Positions 33,501-45,660 of a stretch of DNA of 64,000 nt are shown here, in pieces (positions within the stretch are counted from its first letter, which is position 1; each line of letters opens with the position of its first letter). The stretch spans positions 20,951,021 to 21,015,020 of the forward strand of contig CM030718.1 of NCBI GenBank assembly GCA_017979445.1, in the 5' to 3' direction. The notes beneath the pieces are model-generated. The model ran no database searches. It was not told where the DNA came from and saw nothing but the letters and a program-made list of their open reading frames with translations. The position numbers were made by a program, and so were the translations under genes. The stretch comes from Akebia trifoliata. Taxonomy: Eukaryota > Streptophyta > Magnoliopsida > Ranunculales > Lardizabalaceae.

Positions 33501-34335
33501 ATGAATTAATAGGATTGTTTAAGTTCTTATAAATCTAAGCTCGAGAAACGTGGCTTCGTAAGTTCGAGTCCGAGAAACGAGACTCCAACTTTTTGAATCA
33601 TAGAATGAATAGGCTTTTTGAGGTGCCTATAAACCTAAGTTCGAGTCTGAGAAACGAGACTCCAACTTTTTGAATCATAGAATGAATAGGCTTTTTGAAG
33701 TGCCTACAAACCTAAGTTCGAGTCCGAGAAACGAGACTCCAACTTTTTGAATCATAGAATGAATAGGCTTTTTGAAATATCTATAAATCTAAGTTCGAGT
33801 CCGAGAAATGAGACTCCAACTTTTTGAATCATAGAATGAGTAGGCTTTTTGAAGTACCTAGAAACCTAAGTTCGAGTACGAGAAACGAGACTCCAACTTT
33901 TTGAATCATAGAATGAGTAGGCTTTTTGAAGTGCCTACAAACCTAAGTTCGAGTACGAGAAACGAGACTCCAACTTTTTGAATCATAGAATGAGTAGGCT
34001 TTTTGAAGTGCCTACAAACCTAAGTTTGAGTCCGAGAAACGAGACTCCAACTTTTTGAATCATAGAATGAGTAGGTTTTTTGAAGTGCCTACAAACCTAA
34101 GTTCGAGTCTAAGAAGCGAGACTCCAACTTTTTGAATCAAAGAATGAATAGGTTTTTTGAAGTACCTATAAACCTTAGTTCGAGTCTGAGAAACAAGACT
34201 CCAATTTTAATAGGATTGTTTAAGTTCTTCTAAACCTTAACCAGAGTCCGAGAAATGAGACTCTAGCTTTGTTTGAATCATATTGAATTAACAGGATTGT
34301 TTAAGTTCCTTAGCCCGAGAAGCGTGGCTACAATA
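33500..34335 (+). repeat. tandem hairpin array, about 77-bp units (TR-GAG copy)
   Basis: Sense-strand version of the array at 18720-19635, about ten units. Typical unit: GAGTC/GACTC around CGAGAAACGA, then TAGGC/GCCTA around TTTTTGAAGT. TAGCC/GGCTA around CGAGAAGCGT lies at about 34311-34330. Some units here have decayed stems, for example gagta opposite gactc near 33877-33896. Confidence 0.85.
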
Positions 34336-34813
34336 GGCTCGAGTCCGATAAACGAGACTCATACTTTTTCGAACTCTAAAAAAAGAATTTCAAATAGGAT
34401 TTAATCAAGTTCCTACAATGTTATGACTCACATTACCACATTGTTAAACCTTGCCATGATTGTTTTCGTTGCATAAGTGCATCTCAATTTTGAATCATTA
34501 TTGTTAGTGAGAGAAGATCTCTAGGACTTGACACATTTTTACTTAGTAAGCATCACACCATTGCCCACACGTGCACTTTTGCATTAGTTAAGGAGAATTT
34601 TCTAAACTTCAAGGATCTGACACTGTTAATGAGAGTTCTTGCTCGATGACCTGACAACCATTTTATTCGGGGAGAGCTTTACCCTCAAGGATCCGAACAC
34701 CTCGATGAATTACTAAATCAGGCTGCAAAATGAACTGTCACTGGCTTTAGCATTCGGATATCGCACTATCTACCAAAATAGATTTGCTATCTAGTTTGCT
34801 TCAACCCTCTACC

Positions 34814-34822
34814 AAAGAGGGG
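34814..34822 (+). other. polypurine tract of TR-GAG element
   Basis: AAAGAGGGG followed by catc and the 3' LTR start at 34827. Confidence 0.82.
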
Positions 34823-34826
34823 CATC

Positions 34827-36541
34827 TGTAGACACCCCATTTTTGCACTCGCTTGATTAATCAACTCGTCAACCCGATTGCAATGATTCCCAATGATGGA
34901 TGTTTATTCCATTGCTTTATTTTGTTACCAGAAATATTTCAGAAATTCGGATGAGGTATCTCGAACTGATAAAACTGTAGAAACCACGCTACGCTAGGAA
35001 AATACGATTCCAGAAATATAGAAATCATCATTTTTCAAATAAAAAGAAGCTTCACGATAAAAATCACTAAAAAATGACCAAATTACATAAATACCCCTAA
35101 CATCAAAATAACCCTAGAGCCTACATTACGCTTAGGAAAACCCTTTCGAACATATAAAACAACAAATTGAAATCAAATAAATCATTTCGCCAATTTTCAC
35201 ACAATTCGATAAAATTATGAAAATGCCCCTCATAAAGTTCACAATCATTTCACACAAAAAATTTCATAAATGACACAAACTAATATTTCCATTGAATTCC
35301 TTACGAAAAATCGATTCTAAAACATCCTAGAACATTAAAAACTGACTTAAAACGCGAAAATCCCTCTTTAGGGGCAAACGGTAATTTCACAATTTTCATA
35401 ATTAAAAATTTTGAAATTAATAAATAAAACATTAAATAATTAAAGTGAAACATTAATGAAATTAATTTAAAATTTGAATTAAAAAAATCGATCAATCGGA
35501 CTCTTATGAAAAATTGTTGAGGGTTCGTGAGATATTTCTTTAAGGACCCCTCCATTTGGGGGTCCAAAGAATTAAAAATATAGTAGAGGGGGGTTCTCCA
35601 AAAAAATTAAATTCAATCAAGCAAGACTAAGGTCAAGGTATTAAAGTCAATCAAGTGAGACTAAAGTCAAAATTAAAATCAATTAAACAAGACTAAAGTC
35701 AAGATATTAAAAGTCAATCAATTAAGACTAAAGTTAAAATATTAAAAGTCAATCAAATAAGATCAAAAGTCAAAACCCTAATAGAGTTCTAATTAAATAA
35801 TAACTCTATTTAATAGAGTTCTAACTAAAACACAGTTCTACCTAAAACAATTCTAATTAAAACACAACTCTACTTAAAACTATTCTAACTAAAATACAAC
35901 TCTAACTAAAAAAAAATCTAATTAAACACTAACTCTATCCAAATCAACCTTTAAAAAAATCTATAAATAGAGGTCCTCACACCCTATTTTCGTATCAAAT
36001 AAAAAACCCTAGAAAAAGTAGGTCAAAAAGCTTCCCTAACCTCCTATAAACCCTAATTTTGAAGTCCTAACTCCTTACCTAACACCCATACCTCAATTTT
36101 AGTTCAAAAAATACTTAAAAGCCCTTCAAAAATACCAAGAAACCCATAAACAAATTTGAAGAATTCAGATCTAAGAAAGAGATACCTCAACTTGGAAATC
36201 AGAAATTAAATCTGGAGACAGAACGAAGCGAGGAATACTGTACAAGAAGTTATTCTATCAGATCTGAGGGAAAAAAACCATTGCGTTTGGAAAAGGTAAG
36301 TATTTTTATTTTTTTTATTGATTAGGTCTTTTAGCAATGTAGTTCTATTTGGAAATTAGTAGAGACCAGCATTTGTCGGGCGGAGTTGGTGCTTAACACC
36401 TTCAAACTCCGTAACGTGATCCCCGGACTTAGTTTCTTATTTTTCGTAGATTAGTTTCTTTTGCCTTTTAGAGTCAATGTTCGGTTCTTAGACCATAATA
36501 ACTAGGTGACGACTCCCAAACCTCAAATATCAAAAGCGGAT
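34827..36541 (+). repeat. family A LTR, copy A4 (3' LTR of TR-GAG element)
   Basis: Starts TGTAGACACCCC and is co-linear with A1, with scattered differences (more than between A2 and A3). It stops at aaaagcggat, about 30 bp before the expected end, where D gag sequence resumes. The reading frame at 35301-35567 inside it has no motif. Confidence 0.88.
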
Positions 36542-38206
36542 TGGTGATGGGAGGAGCTATTTGAGGGATTGGTGAAGTGTAAGGAATGACTAGTAGTGGT
36601 CGTAAAATGTAAGGTGTATGAAGGGGTGGTCGAGTCATATATTGAGAACCTTGCGATGCATATGGTATAATGAGAGGCGATCAAGTAGCAGTATTGGGAG
36701 TTTGATGACTGGGATGGATGGTGAGGTCAGCCATTTTGAGGGGAAGTTGCAAGTTTCGAGGTGGATTTGTTGTGTATCGGTCGATGGTGTGAACTGTTGG
36801 TGTTTCTATTTTTTCTGCTAGATGGATCCTAATTTTTGATCCGATGGGAGCTATCAAAGCTGATGGGTTAAAATCGAGTTCCCCAATAATGATATTTATC
36901 CTGTGCCCACTTCCCCCTCCATTATGGGTAGGTAGGGGGTTTTGGTTGATGTTCTGCTGCTGAGTAGGATTCGCTAGTCCATCCAGTATAAGTGTTTTTT
37001 TATCTATCAAATTTTGTACCTGGTGCTGGAGTTGCCAGCACTGATCAGTAGAGTGCCCTGGTGCACCCATATGAAATTCACAAAATAAGCTGGGGTTATA
37101 TCTTGGTCCTTTTGTAGCCTCTGGATTTGGTAGTCATTTTGTGAGGTATTCTCCTCTGAGCAAGATCGGAAGTAATTCTATCAGCGTCATAGGCAATCTG
37201 GTGAATACCCTATTTATCATGTTGGGTCGTGCTTGTTGATTTTGCCCATACTATGGTGTTGGTTGTGCTTGCGGAAGAACTGTCCGAAAGGGATTTTAAA
37301 GTACTGGAACCTAGGCAGCTCGAGGTACTGTGCCCAAGGGACTTTGTGGTGCCTGTGGCCTCTAAACTGGTGCCTGAATGAAAAGAGGTTGGCTGGGTTG
37401 TACATTGTTGACTTGAGTTTCCTCTTTCTTTTTGACAAAAGGCATTAACTTTTTGTGTGCCGATGTCCTTGCTGCTGTACTCAGAGTTGTAAAGTCAAAT
37501 ATTAAACTGGTTTGGATCCCGTCCTCGACCCGATCTGCTACTTAAACAAGATTGGAGAAAGTGCCCGTGGTATGCCCTACTAGATGGGTGTAGAACGAAT
37601 GTCCCAATGTAGAGATAAACGTGGTGTTCATATCTTGTTCGGTCATAGCGGGTCGTACCTAGGAAGCTGACTCTCGCCACCTTTGGGCGTATTTTTTCAC
37701 TGTTTCCCTCTGCTTTCTCATCATTCTAGCCATATCATTCTGGTCTAGACCTACATCTGTGTTAAATCGATAATTGTGCCAGAACATTTCAGCCAAGTCT
37801 TGCGAGTTCTTGATGAGCGTGTGATCTAGTCCTGAAAATCACTTGAGGGTCGGTCCCGTTAAGCTTTTTTAGAACCAGTAGCCTGTCATCTTCGCCATAT
37901 TGGCACATAGATCCACAGTATAATTTCAAGTGTGACAGCGGATACCCCACCCCACTGTACTTCTCAAACTCCGGACATTTGAACTTGACCGACAATTGTG
38001 CATTAGGATGAAAGTAGAGATTTTTAAATCGAGTCCCGCTCATCGTGTTGAGACCTTTCATTTTTCTCATCTTTTCCTGTAGAGACTCGATTTGTTGAGC
38101 CAATTTTTCATCAGTCACACTTTTTGCCTCTATGGCCCTATACTCGCATTCGTCATCAGGAATGACCATAAGGGGTGGTCGATTCTTTGAAATATAAAGT
38201 AGGGTC
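36542..38206 (-). pseudogene. element D gag, central part
   Basis: Minus strand, read from 38206 down. A coiled-coil-like segment is followed by the capsid words VKFKCPEFEKYSGVGYPLSH and LKLYCGSMCQYGEDDRLLV (37789-38000). Then NYRFNTDVGLDQNDMARMM and KKYAQRWRESAS follow near 37660-37770. A zinc-finger-like GAPGHSTDQCWQLQHQVQNL lies near 37010-37070, followed by the PLPTHNGG words typical of gypsy Gag. Stops and shifts lie near 37680, 37540 and 37210. The gene is cut at 36541 by the TR-GAG element and at 38207 by a solo LTR. Confidence 0.86.
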
Positions 38207-40327
38207 TGTAGACATGAAAAGTTCACAATGAACCTCAATACTACATTGTTTGGAGTCGCCACCATTCTTTTTTGGAAATGGGTGTGAATGGGCACTCGAA
38301 TTGATTTTTTGAAAACCATTTTTTCCATGGCATTGTAGTGACTCTCATATGTTGGAAAGGGCACGGTCTACCTAAGATCTAGGTAAGGAGGTCCGGTTAG
38401 AGGATGGGGAAGGTGTTAGGCACCCCATCCTCTCCACCAAAGGTGGTTACCTTGCTTGGCCATTTTATTTTGTAAAAAAACTCAATACAACAAATATTAA
38501 AATGCATGAGAATGTATGGTAAGAGTGGTGTGTGCATTAAGTGGAATGTTCCCTAAAAAGGGATTTTGATTTCAATGTGACATTAGGGACATTCTATGGA
38601 AGAGAATGACCCATATAATCACATTAAATTTATGAAATGAATGTTGGTTTGAACTCTTAGAGAGACTCCATAATGGAGTTCCCTTAAAGTCACAACCATG
38701 ATGTATGTATGCATGGCTAGAAACTTAGTGTTTCACCCCATCAAGAAGGTGACACATTTCTTCATCATTGCCATGCATAAGTGAGTGTGTGCATTGTGCA
38801 CAATATGATGCATGAGATTGAGGTGAAAAGGGCTTCAACCCCCATCCTTTCGATCGAACCTTAGTCCAATCTACTGGGGATGGGAGAGGGTATGCACTAC
38901 ATCCTAAGGCTTTCTAAAAATAAAATAAAGTAGAAGGTTAGAAGAAGAAGATGAAAGCTTTGAAATAGATAGACTACATGTTAAACCCTACCTTGTCCCT
39001 TGGTGGTTTTGAATGAACTTGATCTTGAGAAGTGAGCTTAAGAGTTGAGTGAGGTGATTGAAGGTTGAGTGAGTTGAAGTTTAGAATATAAGAGAGTGAG
39101 TAGAAATTTGGGTAGAGTTTTAGGTTGAGAGATGGGGGCTTGAGAGCAGGAGTTGTCCATAGAAAATGAGGGTATTTATAGAGTTTTTGGAGAACTTTTG
39201 GGGATAAAGTGGTCCAACCCTAAAAATAAAGAAAATGGACATGAGATTTAGGTTATTTCTTTTTGGATTTTCCATTTGTATGAGGGTAAAGATGACATTT
39301 GTGAAGAAACCCTAAAAGCATGCTTTGATCCTTGATTTTTTGGTAAATAGAGGTGAGAGAACAAAAGTACTTTTGGGAGGATGAATGGGGGAGTGACATA
39401 TGTAAAGGTGGAGTGGTAGGTAAAAAGTAGATCTTGGTTTATTTGTAAATAACTCATAAAGCAAGGGTGGAAGTGTAGTTTTGAAATGGACCAATGGGAA
39501 AACAAAAGCACATTGGGAGGGTGAATAGGAGGATGACATATGTAAAGTTGAAATGGTAGGTGAAAAGTAGACTTTGGTTCATTTGTAAATAACTCATAAA
39601 GCAAGGGTAGAAGTATATTTTTGGAATGGACCAATGGGAGAACTCCATGTATGTACTTGAAGATTCCCACCTTTTGAGGGCATAATGGGAAGTTCCCTCA
39701 CCTTTATGGATTATTACCAAAGACCAAACAACCTTTTTGGTTTGACTAAACATTTTGAGAAGGGCATTCTTGAGTTTACACAAAAAGGAAGTTGACCCTC
39801 CAATTGGATGATGCATTGGGCATTGGGGGCTTATGAGGTATCAACATGTGTCATCATATGAAGGGGTGAGAGAATGGACTTGGAGTGGGCTTGGTGTTGG
39901 GTTTGGGTTTGAGTTAAGATATGGACTTGGGTTTAGGTTAGGACATAGACTTGGGTTTGGGCTTAGGATGGACTTGGGTTTTGGGCTTAGGTTGGGCTAG
40001 GTAATGGATTTGGGTAATTGGGTTTAAGTTGGGCTAGGTAATGGATTTAGGTAATTGGGTTTAGAATGGCCTTGGGTTTTGGGCTTAGGTTGAACTTGAT
40101 TTTGGATTTGGGATATGGACTTGGGTTTGGGTATGGGTGATGGATATAGATTTAAAGTGGATTAGGGACAAGGTATGGGCATGCAATGATATGAGATGAT
40201 GTATGTATGCATAAAAATGATGCCAAGTGGCAATGTGGGTCCATTGAGAGGCTTCAGTTCTAAATCGAAATCAACTCGAGGAAATTTGGATCTTCCTAAC
40301 GGGTTTGTGCAAATTGGGGTGTCTACA
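38207..40327 (-). mobile_element. solo LTR, family B, TSD GGGTC
   Basis: 2121 bp, TG at 38207 and CA at 40327, flanked by the perfect 5-bp duplication GGGTC (38202-38206 and 40328-40332). No internal sequence. The element inserted in the gag frame of D and was reduced to one LTR by LTR-LTR recombination. It carries the ggagtcgcca word (38252-38261) near its U5 end. The minus-strand start TGTAGACACCCCAATTTGC relates it to the LTR at 51457. Short frames inside (39248-39816, 40162-40419) are not genes. Confidence 0.93.
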
Positions 40328-40332
40328 GGGTC

Positions 40333-40432
40333 ATTGGTATTCTGGTAATGTAAGAGGCATAGTGGTCTGGGGTCCCTGCCAAAGTTGCTCGGGCAAATCC
40401 TGATTTGACCCCTACGCATGGTGCTGCATTGT
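40333..40432 (-). pseudogene. element D gag, 100-bp island between two solo LTRs
   Basis: After allowing for the duplications (GGGTC and ATTGT) this fragment stays in the gag sense on the minus strand and encodes words such as GVKSGFARATLAGTPDHY. It links the N-terminal piece at 42136-42284 to the piece ending at 38206. Confidence 0.7.
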
Positions 40433-42135
40433 TGAAAGCGCCCTCGATTCGTGGGATGCGCGAATCTACTTTTGACCTTTGAGGTTTGGGAGTCGCCACC
40501 TAGTTATTACGGTCTAGGAATCGATTAATGACTCAAAACAGATAAATCAACTAATCTACTAAAATATACTGAATCTAGGGATCAAATTACGAAGTTGGAA
40601 GGTGTTAGGCACCAACCCCGCTTAGCCAAAGCCGGTCTCTACTAATTTCCAAATAAATTACATTGCTAAAAGACCTAGATAAAAAAAATTAAGAAATTAT
40701 ACCTTTCCGAAGACAACCTTATCGTTCCCTCAGATCTGACAAAAATTGCTCCTTGTACCGTACTCATTGCTTCGTTCTGTCTCCGGATCTGATTTCTGAT
40801 CTCCGAGGCAAGGTATCTCTTTTTTTTTATCTGGATTCTTCGAATTTGTTATAGATTTTGGGGTGTTTTTGAAGGGTTTTTAGGTGTTTTTTAGGCTAAA
40901 ATCGAAGTATGGTTGTTAGGTAAGGAGTTGGGACTCCAAAACTAGGGTTTATGGGAGTCTTTTTGACCTACTTCTCTTAGGGTTTATGATTTAATACAAA
41001 AATAGGGTGTGAGGACCCCTATTTATAGATTTTTTTAAGGGTTGATTTAGATAGAATTAGTGTTTAATTAGAATTCTTTTAGTTAGAGTTGTATTTTAGT
41101 TAGAATTGTTTTAGGTAGAGTTGTATTTTAATTAGAATTGTTTTAGGTAGAGTTATATTTTAGTTAGAACTCTATTCAATAGAGTTATTATTTAATTAGA
41201 ACTCTATTAGGGTTTTGACTTTTGGTCTTATTTGATTGACTTTAATACTTTGACTTTAGTCTTAATTGATTGACTTTAAGATTTTGATTTTAGTCTTAAT
41301 TAATTGACTTTAATTTTGACTTTAGTCTTAATTGATTGACTTTAAAATATTCACTTTAGTCTTAATTAATTGACTTTAATTTTTTGGAGAACCCCCCTCT
41401 ATTATATCTTTAATTCTTTGGACCCCCAAATGGAGGGGTCCTTAAAGAAATATCTTGCGAACCCTCAACAATTTTGCCTGAGAGCCTGATTGATCGATTT
41501 TTTTAGTTTAAAATTTTAAATTAATTTCATTAATGTTTCACTTTAATTATTTAATATTTTATTTATTAATTTAAAAAATTTTAATTATAAAAATTGTGAA
41601 ATTACCGTTTTACACCCAGAGAGGACTTTTCACATTTTAAGTTGGTTTTTTATGTTCTAGGATATTTTGGAATTAATTTTTCGTAAGGAATTCAATGGAA
41701 ATATTGATTTGTATTATTTATGAAATTTTTTGTGTAAAATGGTTGTGAACTTTATGAGGGGCATTTTCGTAATTTTGTCAAATTCTGTGAAAATTGACGA
41801 AATGATTTATTTAGTTCTGATTTGTTCTAAGCGTAATGTAGGCTCTAGGATTGTTTTGATGTTAGGGGTATTTTGATAATTTGGTCAATTTTTAGTGATT
41901 TTTATCGTGAAGCTTCTTTTTATCTGCAAGATGATGATTTCTAAGTTCTTGGGGTTATATTTTCCTAGCATAGCGTGGTTTCTATAGTTTTATCAGTTCG
42001 AGATACCTCATCCGGATTTCTGAAACATATCTGGTAACAAAATAAAGCGTTGGAATAATCATCCATCATTGGGAACCGTTACGATCGGGTTGACGAGTTG
42101 ATTAATCAGGCGGATGCAAAAATGGGGTGTCTACA
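40433..42135 (-). mobile_element. solo LTR, family A copy A5, TSD ATTGT
   Basis: 1703 bp, starts tgaaagcgccctcgattcg and ends ggggtgtctaca, the complete family A LTR in minus orientation. Flanked by the perfect duplication ATTGT (40428-40432 and 42136-42140). More diverged than A2/A3, so it is an older insertion. Confidence 0.94.
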
Positions 42136-42284
42136 ATTGTTTGGGCTTGTATGATGCTAGCATTGGCTAATACGACACTTACCATCTTTTCTTGTCTCTC
42201 AATCATTTTTAGTAACGTTACTATTCTAGGATCATCCTCTGATGTTTCAGCTATTGTGGGCTGTACCGGTTCGGAAAAACTCAT
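42136..42284 (-). pseudogene. element D gag, N-terminus
   Basis: The likely start is the ATG at 42284-42282, giving MSFSEPVQPTIAETSEDDPR and then LLKMIERQEKMVSVVLAN, a helical, charged N-terminus. The frame is open further upstream to 42443 without an obvious reason. It is interrupted by the solo LTR at 42135. Confidence 0.65.
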
Positions 42285-42473
42285 GGTGGCGGTGGAAAAT
42301 CTGAGAAAATACGGAGGTTCCTCTGGTTGTTTATATTTCTTTCGTTTGGCCACCTTTGGGTATAGAAGACCAAGCATTACTATCTTGTTTACAAAAAGGA
42401 AAATGCATGATGTTTTATTAGGTCGCGAAGTTGGCATCAACACGAGACTGGCAAAACATTTTGAAAAAGAATT

Positions 42474-43030
42474 ACATCAACTGGAGCTGGCATCGATACG
42501 GTATCGGTAAAATTAAAAAGATTTCATCAGCACGGAGCTGGCATCGACACGGAGCCAATAAAAAATATTTCATCAGCACGGAGCTGGCATCGACACGAAG
42601 TCAGTAAAATTTAAAAATGATTACATCAGCATGAAGCTGGAATCGACACGGAGTCGACAAAACTTTTGAAAGATGAATTCCACCAGCACGGAGTTGGCAT
42701 CGATACGGAGTCGATAAAATTTAAAGACGATTTCATCAGCACGGAGCTGTCATCGACACGGAGTTGGTAAAATTTTAAAAATGATTTCATCAGCATGGAG
42801 CTGGCATCGATACGGAGTCGGTGAAATTAAAAATGATTACATCAGCACAGAGCTTGCATCGACACGGAGTCGGTAAAACGAATTCCATTAGCACGGAGCT
42901 GGCATCGACACAAAGTCGGTAAAAAATTAAAAATGATTTCATCAGCACGGAGCTGGCATCGACACGGAGTCGGTAAAATTTAATAACGATTTCATCAGCA
43001 CGGAACTGGCATCGACACGGAGTCGGTATG
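42474..43030 (-). repeat. tandem repeat, 11 units of about 45-58 bp
   Basis: The words catcagcacggagctggcat and cgacacggagtcgg recur eleven times with a variable A-rich spacer. Lies between ORF1 and gag of element D. Open frames that cross it (42790-43206) are repeat translation only. Confidence 0.9.
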
Positions 43031-43329
43031 ACTGATAGGTCATGGGCTTGATTCGAAATCGGATATGAGTCGTGGACCCAATCTGATATGGATATGGGTT
43101 GTGGACCCATTTGAGGTGGATTATTAATTGCGGTGTTATCCCCTTTGATAACATTTTGGTGAATCCTGAGATTGAATTTTGTACACCAACCCATTAAATA
43201 ATTCATTTATGCAATGATTTTTCACAAAGAAACTTAAAGGAAATTTTATTGAACTATTGAAAATTATTTGACAGATAAGATTTTCCTTGAATAATAATTT
43301 TCAATAACTCTGACTTAGATTTTTTTACA

Positions 43330-44512
43330 TGGACGCTTGGATTTGTTTTGATTGTCATCAGGATTGCTAGGACAATTAGGCTTTCTTCTCCTGGTTCTAA
43401 CGACTAGCTCTTTGAATTCTACTGGTCCATCTGGATATCCTAAGGTGCGCTTGTTCTAAGCCTTCTCAATGATATGCACTAACTTTTTCGTCAATGGTTC
43501 GGGAAAAAAGAATTCTTTGGGTTGAGGCAGCGAAAACTCTATAGGCATTTCGTACTATTCTGGTATTAAGGCAGGTTGGTAAAAAGATGTCTTCTCCAGT
43601 CCAATTAAACGGACATAATAGGATCCTTTAGTACCTAAAATAGGGTAGTCAGCCATCCACTAAGGGTATCTCAAACCAATATGACAAGCAAGGCGAGAAT
43701 CCAACCATTTGCTCCAAGCCTTGATTGAGTTGTGACGCACTAACATGTTTCTTTTTGAAAAGTGTTCTGGCATATACTTGAGGGTTAAATGAATGTCCAC
43801 AATTTTAAGACGATCGCAAAGCCACATATAAAGTAGGTGAGGGCTTCCTTTGAAACCCCTTCCCTCACCATTTTTAGGGCATCTAGATCTGAGAAGGTTT
43901 CAACTAGAATGAGAGGTACAGGGTTGACTTTTCTAGAGAGTTGGGAAGCTATGTCTATGAAGGACTCAGGGACAGTTTGACACTCACTTTTGGAGGTCAG
44001 TATGTATTGGGCTAAGATTCTTAAACACAACCGATAGTCTCTAGTGGCTCACCAGGCTTCTAGTTTTACATTAATGGGATGACTGCGGGAGTGGTATGGA
44101 CTCAATAAGGGTATTAAATCCAATCTTCCGTTACGAACTAAGGCCTTGACTTCTTCTTTTGAAATGTTTAAACCTGTGGCGAGGTCACCAGAATATCCTG
44201 TTTTCAATGAAGGCCTGATTAGAGGACCTGAAGTAGATATCCCCATGATGCCACAATAGTCTTCATGAGTAGGACACACGTGCATATGCCTAATGTGGAC
44301 GATATGAAGATAAGGGTTCCAATGCTTAGTCATGGCGCGTAAAATGTTCCAATCTATCTCAAACTCGTGGAAGTACAGGGCGCATCTCAATATGAATTTT
44401 CCAAAGTTGAATTTCTCTACGGTGTGCATCCTTGTGATGGTTGTTTTGACCAACTGGTCGATTGGGTTATTGCCTGCAGCTAGCATCCTGAGTTGACACA
44501 AAAGAATATTTT
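43330..44512 (-). pseudogene. element D ORF1, plant transposon protein (DUF7745-like)
   Basis: Minus strand, upstream of gag. The best frame, 44049-44501, holds FILRCALYFHEFEIDWNILR, HWNPYLHIVHIRHMHVCPTH and EDYCGIMGI. This is the pattern (helix, then W-P and CPT-x-E/D-(E/D)) of a domain found in plant retroelement ORFs and linked to the plant mobile domain. The next frame, 43785-44030, continues with LRILAQYIL and PLILVETFSDLDALKMV. Further words (YYVRLIGLEKTSFYQPAL near 43590) suggest the tail runs to about 43330. At least three stops interrupt it. An additional ORF before gag is a feature of Ogre-type Tat elements. The function of this protein is not known. The family name is from memory of motif shape and needs a profile search. 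Confidence 0.65.
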
Positions 44513-44849
44513 AGTACATTTCCAATGTCCATGCAAAACATATCTTTGTAAGTCTTTTTTTTTTCGTAAATCATTTTTCCTTTTTTGAAAAATATTTTTC
44601 TTATCTTGAAATGAATTGGGATTCGAATTAGAGAACTTGAATGCCATTTCGACTTAAATGGTCTGGCCCATAGTGATCGTTAAATCAAGATAAACTGGGT
44701 CATTATACATCGCTGCCATATTTAAAATAGATTCTTTATTGGGTTGGTACACCCATTGATATAATAGTTTTGAAAAAATGATTTGATTATCTTGAAGACA
44801 AAACTGTAACTTCCTGATCTCAACAATTTGTAATGTTTATTTTTGAAAA

Positions 44850-45660
44850 GCAACACGGGAATACCCATGATAAATTCGAGTCGTGACCTATAAGGAGGTT
44901 TCTAGACTCTAGGTTTACTATGTGCAATGTAATTTATCTAGCCACCATTGCCCAAGTGCACCTATATACCTCTTAAGCGTACTCAATCAGACGGTACGTG
45001 GTGACTAGGTTTGATATATTGTATACGTGATAATCTAAGACTCCAACTCACAATATCTGAAGTCAAAAACAGTCAGTTTAATCCCCAATTGAGAGGTGGC
45101 GCACGATGCTGAGCAAAGGCACTCTTAAGTCACCTCTCGTCTAGAATAGACGTTATCTACCCCCTAGTACCATAATCCATCGGGGCAAGATCTCGCTTAG
45201 GCACTGATTTTGACCAAGAAGTGCAATTGGTGAACTCAGATTATTTTGATATACCGTATAGGTACAAGTCTAGGGTTATAGCTTTCATAAATGGTTTTCG
45301 CATCCCGTGAAGGGACTGACTACGTATTAGTACTACGTTGGCAATCGGGACATGTGACCGTGCGACTTACAATATGACAAAGGCTCAGGTCACTCCAACA
45401 TGGGTGTATCGATATACCTTTCAGAATCACCTGATCAAACGGTACTGATGCCCCAGTTTTATATACCTTACGGTACGTGATTGGAGTTGTGGTTTTCATG
45501 AATGACGTCGCATCTCCGAGGAGACCGGGCCACGCACTAGTGTCACATTGGCTATTAGGGACATGCAAGCGTGCACTACAATAAAGTAAGCGTACTAGTA
45601 GTGTGTGCAAATAGGATAGGGTGTGCCCGGGGCATTTTCTAGATGAATGGGCATCCGTAA
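44850..45660 (-). other. conserved leader (element D copy)
   Basis: Aligns by eye with 22380-23160 for almost its whole length, including ctagactctaggtttacta at 44903-44921 and TACC-ttac-GGTA near 45465. It places family A and element D in one related group. Confidence 0.78.

Larger units (their letters stand above)
14850..36541 (+). mobile_element. TR-GAG element: gag-only LTR retrotransposon (family A), plus strand
   Basis: Plus-strand element lying inside the gag gene of D. The 5' LTR is 14850-16565, with its last 7 bp stranded at 27182-27188 because a minus-strand relative (16561-27181) sits near its end. Then come the primer site 27190-27207, a 191-bp tandem repeat, the leader, gag (29753-31369), a pol fossil, a hairpin array, the polypurine tract 34814-34822 and the 3' LTR 34827-36541. 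No protease, reverse transcriptase, RNase H or integrase is present, so it depended on another element. The 3' LTR lacks its last roughly 30 bp and no clear target duplication is left. Confidence 0.82.

Noticed and set aside
36542..36560. A target duplication for the TR-GAG insertion (gatggttgt at 14841 versus tggtgatgg at 36542)
   Set aside because: Words are similar but not an exact 5-bp direct repeat, and the 3' LTR end is truncated, so no duplication is claimed.
39248..39816. Overlapping minus-strand frames of 140, 120 and 75 codons
   Set aside because: They lie inside a solo LTR with a perfect target duplication and contain two local direct repeats; no protein similarity.
42474..43030. 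Possible CRISPR-like array
   Set aside because: Units are diverged, spacers are short A-rich variants of each other, and the context is a plant retrotransposon; it is a minisatellite.
42790..43206. 138-codon open frame with repeated CRRCK-like words
   Set aside because: It is the translation of the 11-unit tandem repeat in element D; the period is not a multiple of three throughout, so the peptide repeat is not maintained.
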